From: DZBG01 sp049241565
Lineage (GTDB): Bacteria; Bdellovibrionota; Bacteriovoracia; Bacteriovoracales; Bacteriovoracaceae
Assembly (NCBI GenBank): GCA_049241565.1
Contig: JBMLQL010000030.1
Span: 1 to 64,000, forward strand
Direction of reading: 5' to 3'
Length of the DNA: 64,000 bases
Below the pieces are notes generated by a model. It had not been told where the DNA came from, did not search any database, and was given only the letters and a program-made list of their open reading frames with translations. Positions 17,897 through 25,870 of this stretch are shown here, piece by piece. How positions within the stretch are numbered: the stretch's first letter is position 1; each line of letters begins with the position of its first letter. The position numbers and the translations under genes are program-made.

Positions 17897-20317
17897 ATGG
17901 TGACTAATTACGAGGGTGAAGCTATCGAGTTTAAAGAAACCCTCCCGCTACTTCCTGTGCGAGATTTAGTGGTTTATCCGTTTATGATCTTGCCACTATT
18001 TGTTGGTCGCGAGACATCTATTAAGGCCGTAGAAGAATCATTAAACAACACGGACCGTTTGATTCTTCTGGCATCTCAAAAAGACATTACAGCAGAGAAT
18101 CCATCTCCTTCTGAAATTTATCAGATGGGGACTGTTGCTATGATTATGAGAATGAGAAAACTCCCTGATGGAAGAATTAAAATTCTTATTCAAGGGCTAG
18201 CGAAAGCTCGAATTAAAGAGTTTGTTGGGACTGAGCCTTTCTACCAAGTTAAAGTAGAAAAAGTTGAAACTCAACCGGTAACAGTTGCTCCAGCAACAAT
18301 CGAAGCTCTTTCTCGCTCTGTAAAAGAGAATCTTGAAAAAGTTATCGCCCATGGAAAAGTTTTGTCACCTGACATCATGATGGTTCTTGAAGATATTCAA
18401 GATCCAGGTCGTCTAGCAGATTTGATTGCTTCTAATCTTAATCTTAAGGTTGGAGAAGCGCAAAAGATTCTAGAAATTCTAGATCCTGTGGAAAGACTGA
18501 ATACAATTAATCAGATTCTGGCCCATGAACTTGAAGTCCTTAATGCTCAAGTTAAAACAAAGCCAAATAAAGAAGACTACTCTAAGCAGCAACGCGATTT
18601 CCTTAAAGATCAAATTAAGTCAATGAAGCAAGAGCTTGATGACAATGATAAAGACGGAGAATTTGCTGAGCTTAAAGAAAAACTTGTAGCGAAAGCTCTT
18701 CCGGCTGAAACTGAAAAAGAAGCTATGAAGCAACTTTCTCGTCTTGAAAGAATGCACCCTGATTCTTCTGAGGCAAGTATTCTTCGCTCTTACCTTGAAT
18801 GGGTTATTGATCTTCCTTGGACTGAAAAGTCTGATGAAATCACAGATCTTAAATACGCCAAAGAAGTTCTTGATGAGGATCACTTTGATCTTGATAAAAT
18901 CAAAGAACGTATTCTTGAATACCTTGCTGTTCGTCAGCTTAAAGGTGCCACGGCCAAAGGACCAATCCTTTGTTTCTCTGGTCCTCCGGGAGTTGGTAAA
19001 ACATCTCTTGGTAAATCAATTGCGAAGGCCACTGGACGTGAGTTCGTGAGAATCTCTCTTGGTGGGGTAAAGGATGAATCAGAAATTCGTGGTCATCGTC
19101 GCACCTATGTAGGAGCGATGCCAGGACGATTCATTCAAGCAATGAAGCAATGTAAAACAGTAAACCCAGTTATTCTTCTTGATGAGTTAGATAAGCTTGG
19201 TTCTGATTTCAAGGGTGATCCTGCTTCGGCGATGCTTGAAGTTCTTGATCCAGAACAAAACTGTACATTCAGAGATAATTATCTGAACGTCTCATATGAC
19301 CTTTCTCAGATCATGTTCATTGCTACGGCAAACGTTCTTGATCAGATTCCTGGTCCTCTAAGAGATCGTATGGAGATCATTAATCTTTCTGGTTATAGCC
19401 ATGAAGAGAAAGTGGCCATTTCTAAAAAATACCTTATTCCAAAACAAATGGATGAGCATGGTATTACAGATGAGCATATTGAATTTCATGATGAAGGTGT
19501 TGAGGCCCTTATCAATGGTTACACAAGAGAAGCTGGGCTTCGTAACCTTGAAAGACAAGTAGGCGCTCTTTGTAGAAAAGTGGCTAAAAAAATTGCGACT
19601 GGAAGTGTGACAAAAACTCATATTTTTTCAACAACTGTTGAAGATCTTCTGGGACCTGCCATGTACTCACATGAAGATTCAAATGAGTTTGATGAAGTGG
19701 GTGTGGCCACAGGTCTTGCTTGGACGGCTGCAGGAGGAGAGATTCTTCATATTGAAGCGACTAAGATGAAAGGGAGAGGTATTACTCTGACTGGACAGCT
19801 TGGTGAAGTGATGAAAGAGTCTGCTCAAACAGCAATGGGATTCATCAGAAGTCATGCTCATGAGCTTGGAATTGATGATAAAGTTTTCGAAGAGAACGAA
19901 ATCCATATTCACTTACCTGCTGGGGCCATTCCAAAAGACGGTCCTAGTGCTGGAATCACTCTCGCAACTGTTATTGTTTCACTTCTTACTAATAACTATA
20001 TTAGTAAAGATATCGCCATGACTGGAGAGATTACTTTAACAGGTAAGGTCCTTCCGGTTGGTGGGATTAAAGAGAAAGTTCTTGCAGCAATGAGAGCAGG
20101 AATTGAAACCGTCATCATCCCATGGAAATGTCAGAAAGATCTTCTTGAGATCCCTGCTCATTACCGTAAGAAGATTAATTTTGTTCCGGTAAAAAATATT
20201 CAAGAGGTTCTTGAGATCGCTCTTGTTGACTGGAAAGGTCAACTAAGTCTTGACTCTCGTAAGAGAAAGACTGAAGAAAAGAAACCGAAAACGAAAAACG
20301 ATCAAGTTGCAGCTTAA
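17897..20317 (+). CDS. lon: ATP-dependent Lon protease
   Basis: 806 residues, typical LonA. It degrades misfolded and regulatory proteins in the cytoplasm. The N-terminal LAN domain starts at LPLLPVRDLVVYPFMILPLF (about 16-35); the AAA+ module has Walker A FSGPPGVGKTS (about 356) and Walker B PVILLDELDKLG (about 424); the protease domain has the Ser-Lys dyad Ser684 in KDGPSAGIT and Lys727 in GGIKEK, 43 residues apart as in the E. coli enzyme. The C-terminal 20 residues are a Lys-rich tail. An AGAGGAGA ribosome-binding site precedes the ATG. Monocistronic, ended by a strong terminator. Confidence 0.98.
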   Translation: MVTNYEGEAIEFKETLPLLPVRDLVVYPFMILPLFVGRETSIKAVEESLNNTDRLILLASQKDITAENPSPSEIYQMGTVAMIMRMRKLPDGRIKILIQGLAKARIKEFVGTEPFYQVKVEKVETQPVTVAPATIEALSRSVKENLEKVIAHGKVLSPDIMMVLEDIQDPGRLADLIASNLNLKVGEAQKILEILDPVERLNTINQILAHELEVLNAQVKTKPNKEDYSKQQRDFLKDQIKSMKQELDDNDKDGEFAELKEKLVAKALPAETEKEAMKQLSRLERMHPDSSEASILRSYLEWVIDLPWTEKSDEITDLKYAKEVLDEDHFDLDKIKERILEYLAVRQLKGATAKGPILCFSGPPGVGKTSLGKSIAKATGREFVRISLGGVKDESEIRGHRRTYVGAMPGRFIQAMKQCKTVNPVILLDELDKLGSDFKGDPASAMLEVLDPEQNCTFRDNYLNVSYDLSQIMFIATANVLDQIPGPLRDRMEIINLSGYSHEEKVAISKKYLIPKQMDEHGITDEHIEFHDEGVEALINGYTREAGLRNLERQVGALCRKVAKKIATGSVTKTHIFSTTVEDLLGPAMYSHEDSNEFDEVGVATGLAWTAAGGEILHIEATKMKGRGITLTGQLGEVMKESAQTAMGFIRSHAHELGIDDKVFEENEIHIHLPAGAIPKDGPSAGITLATVIVSLLTNNYISKDIAMTGEITLTGKVLPVGGIKEKVLAAMRAGIETVIIPWKCQKDLLEIPAHYRKKINFVPVKNIQEVLEIALVDWKGQLSLDSRKRKTEEKKPKTKNDQVAA

Positions 20318-20329
20318 TTTCTTATTCTA

Positions 20330-20352
20330 GGCCCGCGCAAGCGGGCCTTTTT
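20330..20352 (+). terminator. Rho-independent terminator of lon
   Basis: Perfect 7-bp GC stem GGCCCGC (20330-20336) / GCGGGCC (20341-20347) with a GCAA loop, followed by five T. Confidence 0.95.
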
Positions 20353-20390
20353 CATTTTACCTCTCCCTTCTTTCTGTTATTCTTTTCTCT

Positions 20391-20789
20391 ATGAAAGAAC
20401 CAATGTTACTAAGTGAACTTCGTATTATTGTTGTAGATGATTCAGACTTTTCTCGAAGCATGATTCTTCAAATGCTGACAGAGGCTGGTTGCCAGCTTGT
20501 TTCAGAAACAAACTCTGCAGAAAATGCGATGAGAATGATAAGAGAGAAAAAACCACATATCGTTATTGCTGATATTGTTATGCCAGAAATCAGTGGAATC
20601 GAGCTCTCAACAAAAATCAATGATACCTTTGATAATATTCACGTCATTATGATTTCTTCTCTGTCTCAAGAGCATATTGTGTTAGAGGCCATCTCGTCTG
20701 GTGCTAGTGATTTTATCTCTAAGCCAGTTCAAAAAAATCAGCTTATTGAGTCGATTCAAAAAATCGCTCAAAACATAAGCAAAGAATAA
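20391..20789 (+). CDS. CheY-like single-domain response regulator
   Basis: 132 residues, a lone receiver domain. The acidic pair is in IIVVDDSDFSR (Asp near 16-17), the phosphoacceptor Asp in VIADIVMPEISG (about residue 60), the switch Ser/Thr in VIMISSLS (about 87) and the conserved Lys in FISKPVQ (about 110). No output domain. The downstream gene, 11 bases away, may encode a chemotaxis-phosphatase-like partner. The short gap after the lon terminator (38 bases) must hold its own promoter. Target (flagellar switch, pilus or other) not visible. Confidence 0.92.
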   Translation: MKEPMLLSELRIIVVDDSDFSRSMILQMLTEAGCQLVSETNSAENAMRMIREKKPHIVIADIVMPEISGIELSTKINDTFDNIHVIMISSLSQEHIVLEAISSGASDFISKPVQKNQLIESIQKIAQNISKE

Positions 20790-20800
20790 AAGAAGTTTCT

Positions 20801-21235
20801 ATGGATATTTATAAAAACTTAGATTGGTCTGAAGTTGAAAGAGTTAAAATCTCTCCCTCTTCAAGAATCACAAAAAAAAATGACCTTAATCATATTCGCT
20901 CAACTGAGAATATCTCCGTTATTTTTCAACTTGAAGGTGATATTAAAGGGAATATTGACTGCCACCTGTGCTTAGATAATAAAGATGTGACGGAAGCGGA
21001 TCGTAATTATCTCTACCCTTTTTTTACTGAATCGATGAATATTTTAATTGGAAGACTGCTTTCAACAGATAAATTGCTTTCATCTTCACAAGTTAAACTC
21101 TCTCCACCAAAGTGCACTCTATACTCAAAACTCGTTGATTCTCGATTGGTGACAAAATTGATGGTCTATGAACTCACTATCAATGACTTTGAATTTGATG
21201 TTGTTCTTAATATGAATATTTCAGTCGCAAGCTAG
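20801..21235 (+). CDS. Possible CheX/CheC-like protein
   Basis: 144 residues, no signal peptide. After a beta-strand stretch (ISVIFQLEGDIKGNIDCHL) comes YPFFTESMNILIGRLLST (about residues 70-87), which resembles the 'x-x-E-x-x-N-x-x-x-G' helix of CheX/CheC phosphatases that dephosphorylate CheY-P. The C-terminal part is again strand-like (TKLMVYELTINDFEFDVVL). The position directly after a CheY-like receiver supports a functional pair. The similarity is weak and the second conserved E-x-x-N helix is not seen, so this is a hypothesis. Confidence 0.4.
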   Translation: MDIYKNLDWSEVERVKISPSSRITKKNDLNHIRSTENISVIFQLEGDIKGNIDCHLCLDNKDVTEADRNYLYPFFTESMNILIGRLLSTDKLLSSSQVKLSPPKCTLYSKLVDSRLVTKLMVYELTINDFEFDVVLNMNISVAS

Positions 21236-21245
21236 GCGGTCATTT

Positions 21246-21575
21246 ATGAAAGCAATATTGAAAATTTTTATCCTTCTTATCATCACTGTTGTTGTTCTTA
21301 GTATTAACGTCAATGATAAGCCTCTTTTTTCTCACCTCTATAAAATCATTGCCCCTGTGACTGTTCCAGTTGAAAAATCGGCCAAAGGTTTCCTCGCTGA
21401 TTCTCTTAAGAGTACGCAAAAAGTATCAAAACAACTCTTTGATAACTCTGTCCCTAAAGTTGGGGATAAAATATCATCAAAGCTTTCTGCTCCTAAGGGT
21501 AAACCTCAAGAGCAGATTGAAAGGCATGAAAAAGAGCAGTTGGACAATCTCATCAAAGATCATTCAAAACGCTAA
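21246..21575 (+). CDS. Small membrane-anchored protein
   Basis: 109 residues. An N-terminal hydrophobic helix (about residues 4-22, ILKIFILLIITVVVLSI) serves as an anchor or uncleaved signal; the remainder is Lys/Ser-rich and probably periplasmic. It lies 10 bases after the preceding gene, so it is likely in the receiver operon. Its TAA directly abuts the stop codon of the convergent small gene at 21576. Function unknown. Confidence 0.6.
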   Translation: MKAILKIFILLIITVVVLSINVNDKPLFSHLYKIIAPVTVPVEKSAKGFLADSLKSTQKVSKQLFDNSVPKVGDKISSKLSAPKGKPQEQIERHEKEQLDNLIKDHSKR

Positions 21576-21740
21576 TTACTGCTTTATGACCTGATTTGTT
21601 TTTTTCTCAGATGCTTTCTGTTTAAAATCGACGATCTTTTCTCGAGTCTCCTGATTCATTGCTGGACATGGAGTCTCAGCTTCAGTGGCCACGGCCATGA
21701 GTGAAAATGTCGTAAAAATAAGCGTTAAAGCAAGTTTCAT
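21576..21740 (-). CDS. Small secreted protein, paralogue A
   Basis: A 54-residue protein starting at the ATG on 21738-21740 behind a G-rich ribosome-binding site (GGGGGGA at about 21744-21750). Residues 1-19 form a signal peptide (MKLALTLIFTTFSLMAVATE), and the mature part of about 35 residues has one Cys (TPCPAM) and many Lys. It resembles the next small gene (21900) in size, orientation, signal peptide, single Cys, ribosome-binding site and upstream -24/-12 element, so the two seem to be diverged tandem copies. No known family. A lone Cys could allow disulfide-linked dimers. Confidence 0.65.
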   Translation of the reverse strand: MKLALTLIFTTFSLMAVATEAETPCPAMNQETREKIVDFKQKASEKKTNQVIKQ

Positions 21741-21778
21741 AAATCCCCCCGGATTTCATTTGTCTTACAGGTGAATGT

Positions 21779-21794
21779 CCAAGAAACATGCCAA
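21779..21794 (-). promoter_or_regulatory. Sigma-54-like -24/-12 element, near-consensus
   Basis: On the minus strand TTGGCATGTTTCTTGG: the -24 TGGCA (21793-21789) is followed by TTGG (21779-21782) at the -12 place. The GG at 21791-21792 and the GG at 21779-21780 are ten bases apart; the consensus would end in GC. It lies 39 bases upstream of the 21740 start. Confidence 0.5.
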
Positions 21795-21857
21795 AAGTCA
21801 GAATGTAATATTAAGCTATTAGATTGGAAGAGATGTGAAGTGAGATGACAGGTGTCT

Positions 21858-21893
21858 AAAAAGGTGCCAGCTACCTTTTGAGTAGCTAGCACC
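21858..21893 (-). terminator. Terminator of small secreted gene B
   Basis: Arms 21863-21874 and 21882-21893 (GGTGCCAGCTAC / GTAGCTAGCACC, one mismatch) with a 7-base loop, followed on the minus strand by five T (21858-21862), seven bases after the stop of the 21900 gene. Confidence 0.8.
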
Positions 21894-21899
21894 GATTTA

Positions 21900-22076
21900 T
21901 TATTGAGCTGTAGCTGTTGGTTTTACTTGTTTTGTTTTTACTGATTCCAAATTGGCCTTCGGATTGTGACGAGTATTAATATCGTCACGAGTAAGATGAC
22001 AATCTGAAGCCATATTTTCTTCGGCCAATACACTGAAAGAAAAAATTAAAACCATGACTGTAATAAATGTTTTCAT
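21900..22076 (-). CDS. Small secreted protein, paralogue B
   Basis: 58 residues from the ATG at 22074-22076, with ribosome-binding site AGGGGGA eight bases ahead. A signal peptide of about 18 residues (ends FSVLA) precedes a polar mature part of about 40 residues with a single Cys (ASDCHLTRDD). It has its own terminator downstream and a consensus sigma-54 promoter upstream. See paralogue A at 21576. The product is not recognised; export and a regulated promoter suggest a small periplasmic or surface peptide made under particular conditions. Confidence 0.7.
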   Translation of the reverse strand: MKTFITVMVLIFSFSVLAEENMASDCHLTRDDINTRHNPKANLESVKTKQVKPTATAQ

Positions 22077-22322
22077 AAATTTCCCCCTAATGAAATCATT
22101 CCTGTTATGTAGACATATGAAGCAAGAGGCATGCCAAAGACCGATTTACCAAACCACTGGAAAGTCTATGAGGGTGGTGTCTAAAGAGTAGTCAAGGACC
22201 CAAGAATGACTAAAATTTAGGCAATCTTCGCTCTCAAATATGTGTAAAGAATTCACAAAGACTATCCCTCTCCTTCCAAACTCCCCTATAAGGGCACCAT
22301 TAGTAAACTTAGGAGAATTATC
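22077..22322. other. Intergenic region before the 22323 gene
   Basis: 246 bases between divergent genes, holding the sigma-54 element and the upstream decamer listed separately. Rightward, an AGGAGAA ribosome-binding site (about 22312-22318) precedes the 22323 ATG. Nothing else was recognised. Confidence 0.4.
22121..22137 (-). promoter_or_regulatory. Sigma-54 (-24/-12) promoter
   Basis: Minus strand TTGGCATGCCTCTTGCT: -24 TGGCA (22136-22132) and -12 TTGC (22125-22122) with the GG and GC dinucleotides separated by exactly ten bases, the sigma-54 rule. It lies 46 bases before the 22076 start codon. The decamer GGTGTCTAAA stands upstream here (22176-22185) and, in the same orientation, upstream of the paralogue-A element (21851-21860). 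Confidence 0.75.
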
Positions 22323-22823
22323 ATGAAAAGCTTCATTCAGACTGCCCTGGTCCTTATTCTGGCCCTTGGTTCAATCTCTGCCTTCGCCTGTCAGGGCTTG
22401 ATTCAAGAGCGCGGCTCAAACCGCAAGATCGTTCTCTGCCAAGAAGGAGAAAAGGCTCAATTGAAGCTATTAGAGGGCAATAAAGAGATCAAAACCCTCG
22501 ACCTAGAAGTAGGAGTCGCTTCAGTCTCTGATATTGATTCAAATCTTAAATACAATAGGAATAAAAGATCAAAAAGCATCACAGAGGGCTATGGAGACGT
22601 GACTTACTTTCTGGCCCGTACTCTTAATATGGGGATGATTTTCCTCTTCCCGATTACTGGCGCTGTCTACGCTGGATACTCACTAAGCTATCTTTATACA
22701 TTACCGGTAGATATGTTTAGCAAAGAGAATATCGGCCATAAAAAAATGGAGAAACTTGTTGAAGGGAGAAAGGTTAAGGCCTCAAAGAAAGTCTTTGCTT
22801 ACCTCGCTGAGAACCTATTTTAA
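22323..22823 (+). CDS. Secreted/membrane protein of unknown function
   Basis: 166 residues with a signal peptide (about 1-22, cleavage after SAFA, followed by Cys). Residues 22-75 are polar with two Cys; a hydrophobic segment at about 100-128 (MGMIFLFPITGAVYAGYSLSY) is long enough to span a membrane. The C-terminal 40 residues are Lys-rich. SAFAC could also be read as a lipobox, but it lacks the usual Leu at -3. Preceded by AGGAGAA and followed by a bidirectional terminator shared with the hit-like operon. Unknown function. Confidence 0.65.
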   Translation: MKSFIQTALVLILALGSISAFACQGLIQERGSNRKIVLCQEGEKAQLKLLEGNKEIKTLDLEVGVASVSDIDSNLKYNRNKRSKSITEGYGDVTYFLARTLNMGMIFLFPITGAVYAGYSLSYLYTLPVDMFSKENIGHKKMEKLVEGRKVKASKKVFAYLAENLF

Positions 22824-22856
22824 TCTTGTTGTTAAACTTTTTTAAGATCTCAAAAT

Positions 22857-22886
22857 AAAAAAAGGAAGCCTTGGCTTCCTTTTTTT
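22857..22886. terminator. Bidirectional terminator
   Basis: AAAAAAAGGAAGCC (22857-22870) and GGCTTCCTTTTTTT (22873-22886) form a hairpin with A/T tracts on both sides. It serves the 22323 gene (rightward) and the end of the Tad/hit-like operon (leftward). Confidence 0.9.
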
Positions 22887-22921
22887 ATATAAATCTATGA
22901 GATAACTTTATATCTTAGCAA

Positions 22922-23143
22922 TTACTGCTTAGAAGCTGAAGCTTTTCCACCAGACTTAACAGCATTTCCACCTGAGCTTACATTTTTGCCCGCGTCACGT
23001 TGTTTTTGCTCTAATTCCATTCTTGCTCTAGCTTCACACGGCTCACAAGTTGTTTGCTTCTCACTGTGTTCACCTACAAATGCTTCATCAGCAAATGCAG
23101 TTAAAGAAGCCATCACCATACAAACTAATAATACCTTTTTCAT
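22922..23143 (-). CDS. Small secreted protein at the hit-locus position (Bd0108-like by synteny)
   Basis: 73 residues: signal peptide about 1-18 (ends ASLTAFA), then a polar region with a CEPC motif (about residues 33-36), a charged helix and a Gly/Ser/Lys-rich tail containing SSGGNAVKSGG. It is the last gene of the leftward Tad pilus cluster, 21 bases after the YD-repeat gene. In Bdellovibrio bacteriovorus the host-interaction gene bd0108 (a small exported protein of about 100 residues that affects pilus state and prey-independent growth) is recalled to hold the same place next to the bd0109 YD-type gene. No sequence alignment could be made, so the link is positional. The tail-coding DNA contains two 15-base near-identical direct repeats (22940-22954 and 22961-22975). 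Confidence 0.6.
   Translation of the reverse strand: MKKVLLVCMVMASLTAFADEAFVGEHSEKQTTCEPCEARARMELEQKQRDAGKNVSSGGNAVKSGGKASASKQ
22940..22975 (-). repeat. In-frame direct repeat in the small hit-like gene
   Basis: AGCTTTTCCACCAGA (22940-22954) and AGCATTTCCACCTGA (22961-22975) on the plus strand differ at two positions and have a period of 21 bases (seven codons). Recombination between them would delete seven codons in frame. Confidence 0.6.
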
Positions 23144-23164
23144 ATAATCCTCCGTCCTTCTCTA

Positions 23165-24802
23165 TTACATGTTTAGGTTTACACCAGCAGGCTTAACAAT
23201 CGAGAGAAGGTTCTGGAAAGCCTGAGTTACTTGAAGAGCCATTTTATGACCAGCGTTTGATTCTACTTTTTTGATTTCACCGTAGTTATCATAGGCAACG
23301 TTAATCTTCCCTACTTTCTCCATTTCAATTTCTACAGGTTTCCCCAGAGCATTGTATTTAAAAGCAAGAATACGACGAACATTATTACCTTTCTGCTGAT
23401 CTACCATCTTAGTAATTTTACCCTTCGTATCGTAAATCAAAAGAACCGTCTGGCCTTGAGAGTTCCAAGCTTTCACAAGGTTACCCTTTGGATCATAGTC
23501 GAATTCAGATGATCCTTCGTTATTAACAACTTTCTTAATTTTACCAAGATTATCGTCATAAGCGATATTAACGAAGTCACCTTTTGTAGATGATTTCTTT
23601 GTTAACAAGCCCTTATTACTGTACTCAAAAGTTGTTACGTGTTTACCACGAGCAATTTTAAGAGGAAGAGAGAAGTTTTCATCATAAATCGTCTCTGTTT
23701 TAATCCCATTTATTTCCGTAAGAATACGGTAGGTATATTTCGCTCCATCAGTACGAGAACGAATTTCATACTCATAACGGTTGGCCACCGGCTTACCATC
23801 AAATCCAGGCTTAGTGACAATAGTCCAATAGTGATCATCTGGTTTTTTAGGGTCGGAACCATATTGGTATTTTGTCGACTCTCCATTACGGTCTAAAACC
23901 TCAGAAACAAAGAATGTCTTAGGGTCATACTTAACTGTAAGTTTTGTTTTATCAGCGTACTTAATATCAGATAGATTATGAGACTTATCATAAAGATACT
24001 CATATGTGTTTCCACCGATATCTTGAGATGAAACAAGATCATTTTCTTCATATTTATAATTAGCTTTTTTGTCTCCTGCAGACCACATCTCTTTCACAAG
24101 TCCAGATGGGTACCATGAGAAGAAAATTTGTTTTGCTTGAGAATCTTTAATAGAATCAAGGTTCCCGTTCTTATATTCAAACCCGATATAATAACCAGAT
24201 TTATCAGTAATACGAGTCAATTGTCCTGTTTTATTAAAAAGATCAAAACGTCCGTCAGAGTGAACTCTCTTGTACCCGTCTTTTGTAACATGTAGCTCTT
24301 GAGCTCCACGATCATTTGAATAAAGCACTGTTCCTGCTGCCACTTGAGTTTGAACACCAAAATTCATCGCGTAAGTATGACGTAATTCTGCATTGGCCGT
24401 TAACTTACTCACAAGATCAGCTGCTGACTTTTCAGAAAGAGCTGTTTTCTTTTTCATCTCATCAACAATTTTTTTAGCTGAGGCTTGAGCATCAATGGCC
24501 GTTTTAGGAGTAAAACGAGTTTTTGCTCCAGCTCCATACTCATGAACAATAATTGATCCATCAGCTGAAAGTTCAAGACGAGTTTCGTACTCAGAACCCC
24601 ATCCGAATCCAAACCACCCAACTTCTGTGGCCTTAGAGTTGTATGTACGAGTGATCTCTAATTTCTTTCCACCACCCGGAACTACAATATCAGTATAGGA
24701 AACATAAAAGTTTCCGTTTTTTAAATTCACTCCAGCTTGGGCCGCCACTGAGGCCATGAGAAAAGCCGTCATTGTCAGCTTGAATTTAGTCCAAATTCTC
24801 AT
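23165..24802 (-). CDS. Secreted RHS/YD-repeat protein (Bd0109-like by position)
   Basis: 545 residues from the ATG at 24800-24802, chosen because AAAGGTGG precedes it and it starts directly with a signal peptide (MRIWTKFKLTMTAFLMASVAAQA); the reading frame continues upstream to 24850 without a better site. The mature start NLKNGNFYVSYTDIVVPGGG with EITRTYNSKATEVGWFGFGWG is the N-terminal domain found before RHS repeats (D-x-x-x-P-G-x-x-L-x-x-x-R-x-Y-x-S). About ten YD-type repeats follow (for example GYYIGFEYKNGNLDSI, YKYEENDLVSSQDIGGNTYEY). There is no toxin-like C-terminus and no RHS core cap. Lies 55 bases after the tadB-like gene, probably co-transcribed with the Tad operon. Confidence 0.85.
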   Translation of the reverse strand: MRIWTKFKLTMTAFLMASVAAQAGVNLKNGNFYVSYTDIVVPGGGKKLEITRTYNSKATEVGWFGFGWGSEYETRLELSADGSIIVHEYGAGAKTRFTPKTAIDAQASAKKIVDEMKKKTALSEKSAADLVSKLTANAELRHTYAMNFGVQTQVAAGTVLYSNDRGAQELHVTKDGYKRVHSDGRFDLFNKTGQLTRITDKSGYYIGFEYKNGNLDSIKDSQAKQIFFSWYPSGLVKEMWSAGDKKANYKYEENDLVSSQDIGGNTYEYLYDKSHNLSDIKYADKTKLTVKYDPKTFFVSEVLDRNGESTKYQYGSDPKKPDDHYWTIVTKPGFDGKPVANRYEYEIRSRTDGAKYTYRILTEINGIKTETIYDENFSLPLKIARGKHVTTFEYSNKGLLTKKSSTKGDFVNIAYDDNLGKIKKVVNNEGSSEFDYDPKGNLVKAWNSQGQTVLLIYDTKGKITKMVDQQKGNNVRRILAFKYNALGKPVEIEMEKVGKINVAYDNYGEIKKVESNAGHKMALQVTQAFQNLLSIVKPAGVNLNM

Positions 24803-24857
24803 ACATCCACCTTTTTCCATAGACTTAAAACTCATCATATTATCGGTCATATTCCAT

Positions 24858-25868
24858 CTAAACTTTAATCTGAATTATCTTAAAAATGATCCACATTCCG
24901 AGTCCGACTAGCCCACAAATAAGCAGAAAAACTAGAATTCCCGGAATGGTTCCAAATAGAAGACCAAAATACGTTGGATCTCCGCTTCCAAACATCAACA
25001 TCATTAAAAAAGGCATGGCCCCAATCAAATAGGCCTGAAACTTACCTTGAGCAATATAGGTTTGAATCTTGAGCTGAAGTCGAACTCGCTCACGGATAAC
25101 ACCAACAATCGTATCAAATGTCTCTGCTAGATTACCCCCGGTTTCACGAAGGATATTCACACTGGTCACAAACATTTCGTTATCTTCTGTATAAACTCGT
25201 TTTTTCAAATTTTCGAAGGCCTCATCTAATGGCACTCCAATTTTCGCCTGCTGAAGAACAAGGTTAAATTCCTGACTCACGGGAGGGGGAAGTTCATCAA
25301 CCACCATCCCTAAAGATTGCGGCACTGAAAGCCCGGCCCGAATCCCGTTTCCAAGTAAAGTCAGAGCATCTACCATTTGAAGCGAATAGGCCTGTATGCG
25401 TCTTCTCTCCATTGAATCCATTAACGGAGTGGGTGCTTTCCATCCGATAACAAGAACTGCTATTCCGGCCACAACTCCAAGAGCAAGTTTTCCCATCAGG
25501 GCCAAGATACAAAAAGTAATGATCCCAAGGCCAAAAGAGCAGAAAAGAAGAATATAAGTAATTTTAGTTGGATCAATTTCAATGTGCATGATTTCTAATT
25601 TTTTTAAAATATAATCACGCTTTCCATAAGTCTGATTATCAATCCACTGGAAGATTCTCACACTATTTTTATAGGTATAAAAAAAGATCAAAATAAAAAT
25701 AATGATCAAAATACCTTTAACACCAAGGACATCAAGAAAAAAGATATCTCCACCACCACGCTGAGCGGTTGCTTCTGCCACTTTATTCTCCACAGAGTTA
25801 GCGGCCTCTTGAGCAAAGGCATTAAGTGAGAGAAGAAATAAGATGAAAAGATAAACAATTTTGGTCAT
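24858..25868 (-). CDS. tadB: Tad pilus inner-membrane protein (type II secretion F family)
   Basis: 336 residues. A signal-like N-terminus, a membrane helix near 50-68 (GVKGILIIIFILIFFYTY), two more at about 105-145, the cytoplasmic T2SSF domain (about 165-290, with GNGIRAGLSVPQSLGM and ETGGNLAETFDTI, the family signatures) and C-terminal membrane helices. This is the platform protein on which the TadA ATPase acts. Tad loci usually encode two such proteins (TadB and TadC); only this one is seen here, so the name is approximate. It begins two bases after the ATPase stop codon. Confidence 0.9.
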   Translation of the reverse strand: MTKIVYLFILFLLSLNAFAQEAANSVENKVAEATAQRGGGDIFFLDVLGVKGILIIIFILIFFYTYKNSVRIFQWIDNQTYGKRDYILKKLEIMHIEIDPTKITYILLFCSFGLGIITFCILALMGKLALGVVAGIAVLVIGWKAPTPLMDSMERRRIQAYSLQMVDALTLLGNGIRAGLSVPQSLGMVVDELPPPVSQEFNLVLQQAKIGVPLDEAFENLKKRVYTEDNEMFVTSVNILRETGGNLAETFDTIVGVIRERVRLQLKIQTYIAQGKFQAYLIGAMPFLMMLMFGSGDPTYFGLLFGTIPGILVFLLICGLVGLGMWIIFKIIQIKV

Positions 25869-25870
25869 AC

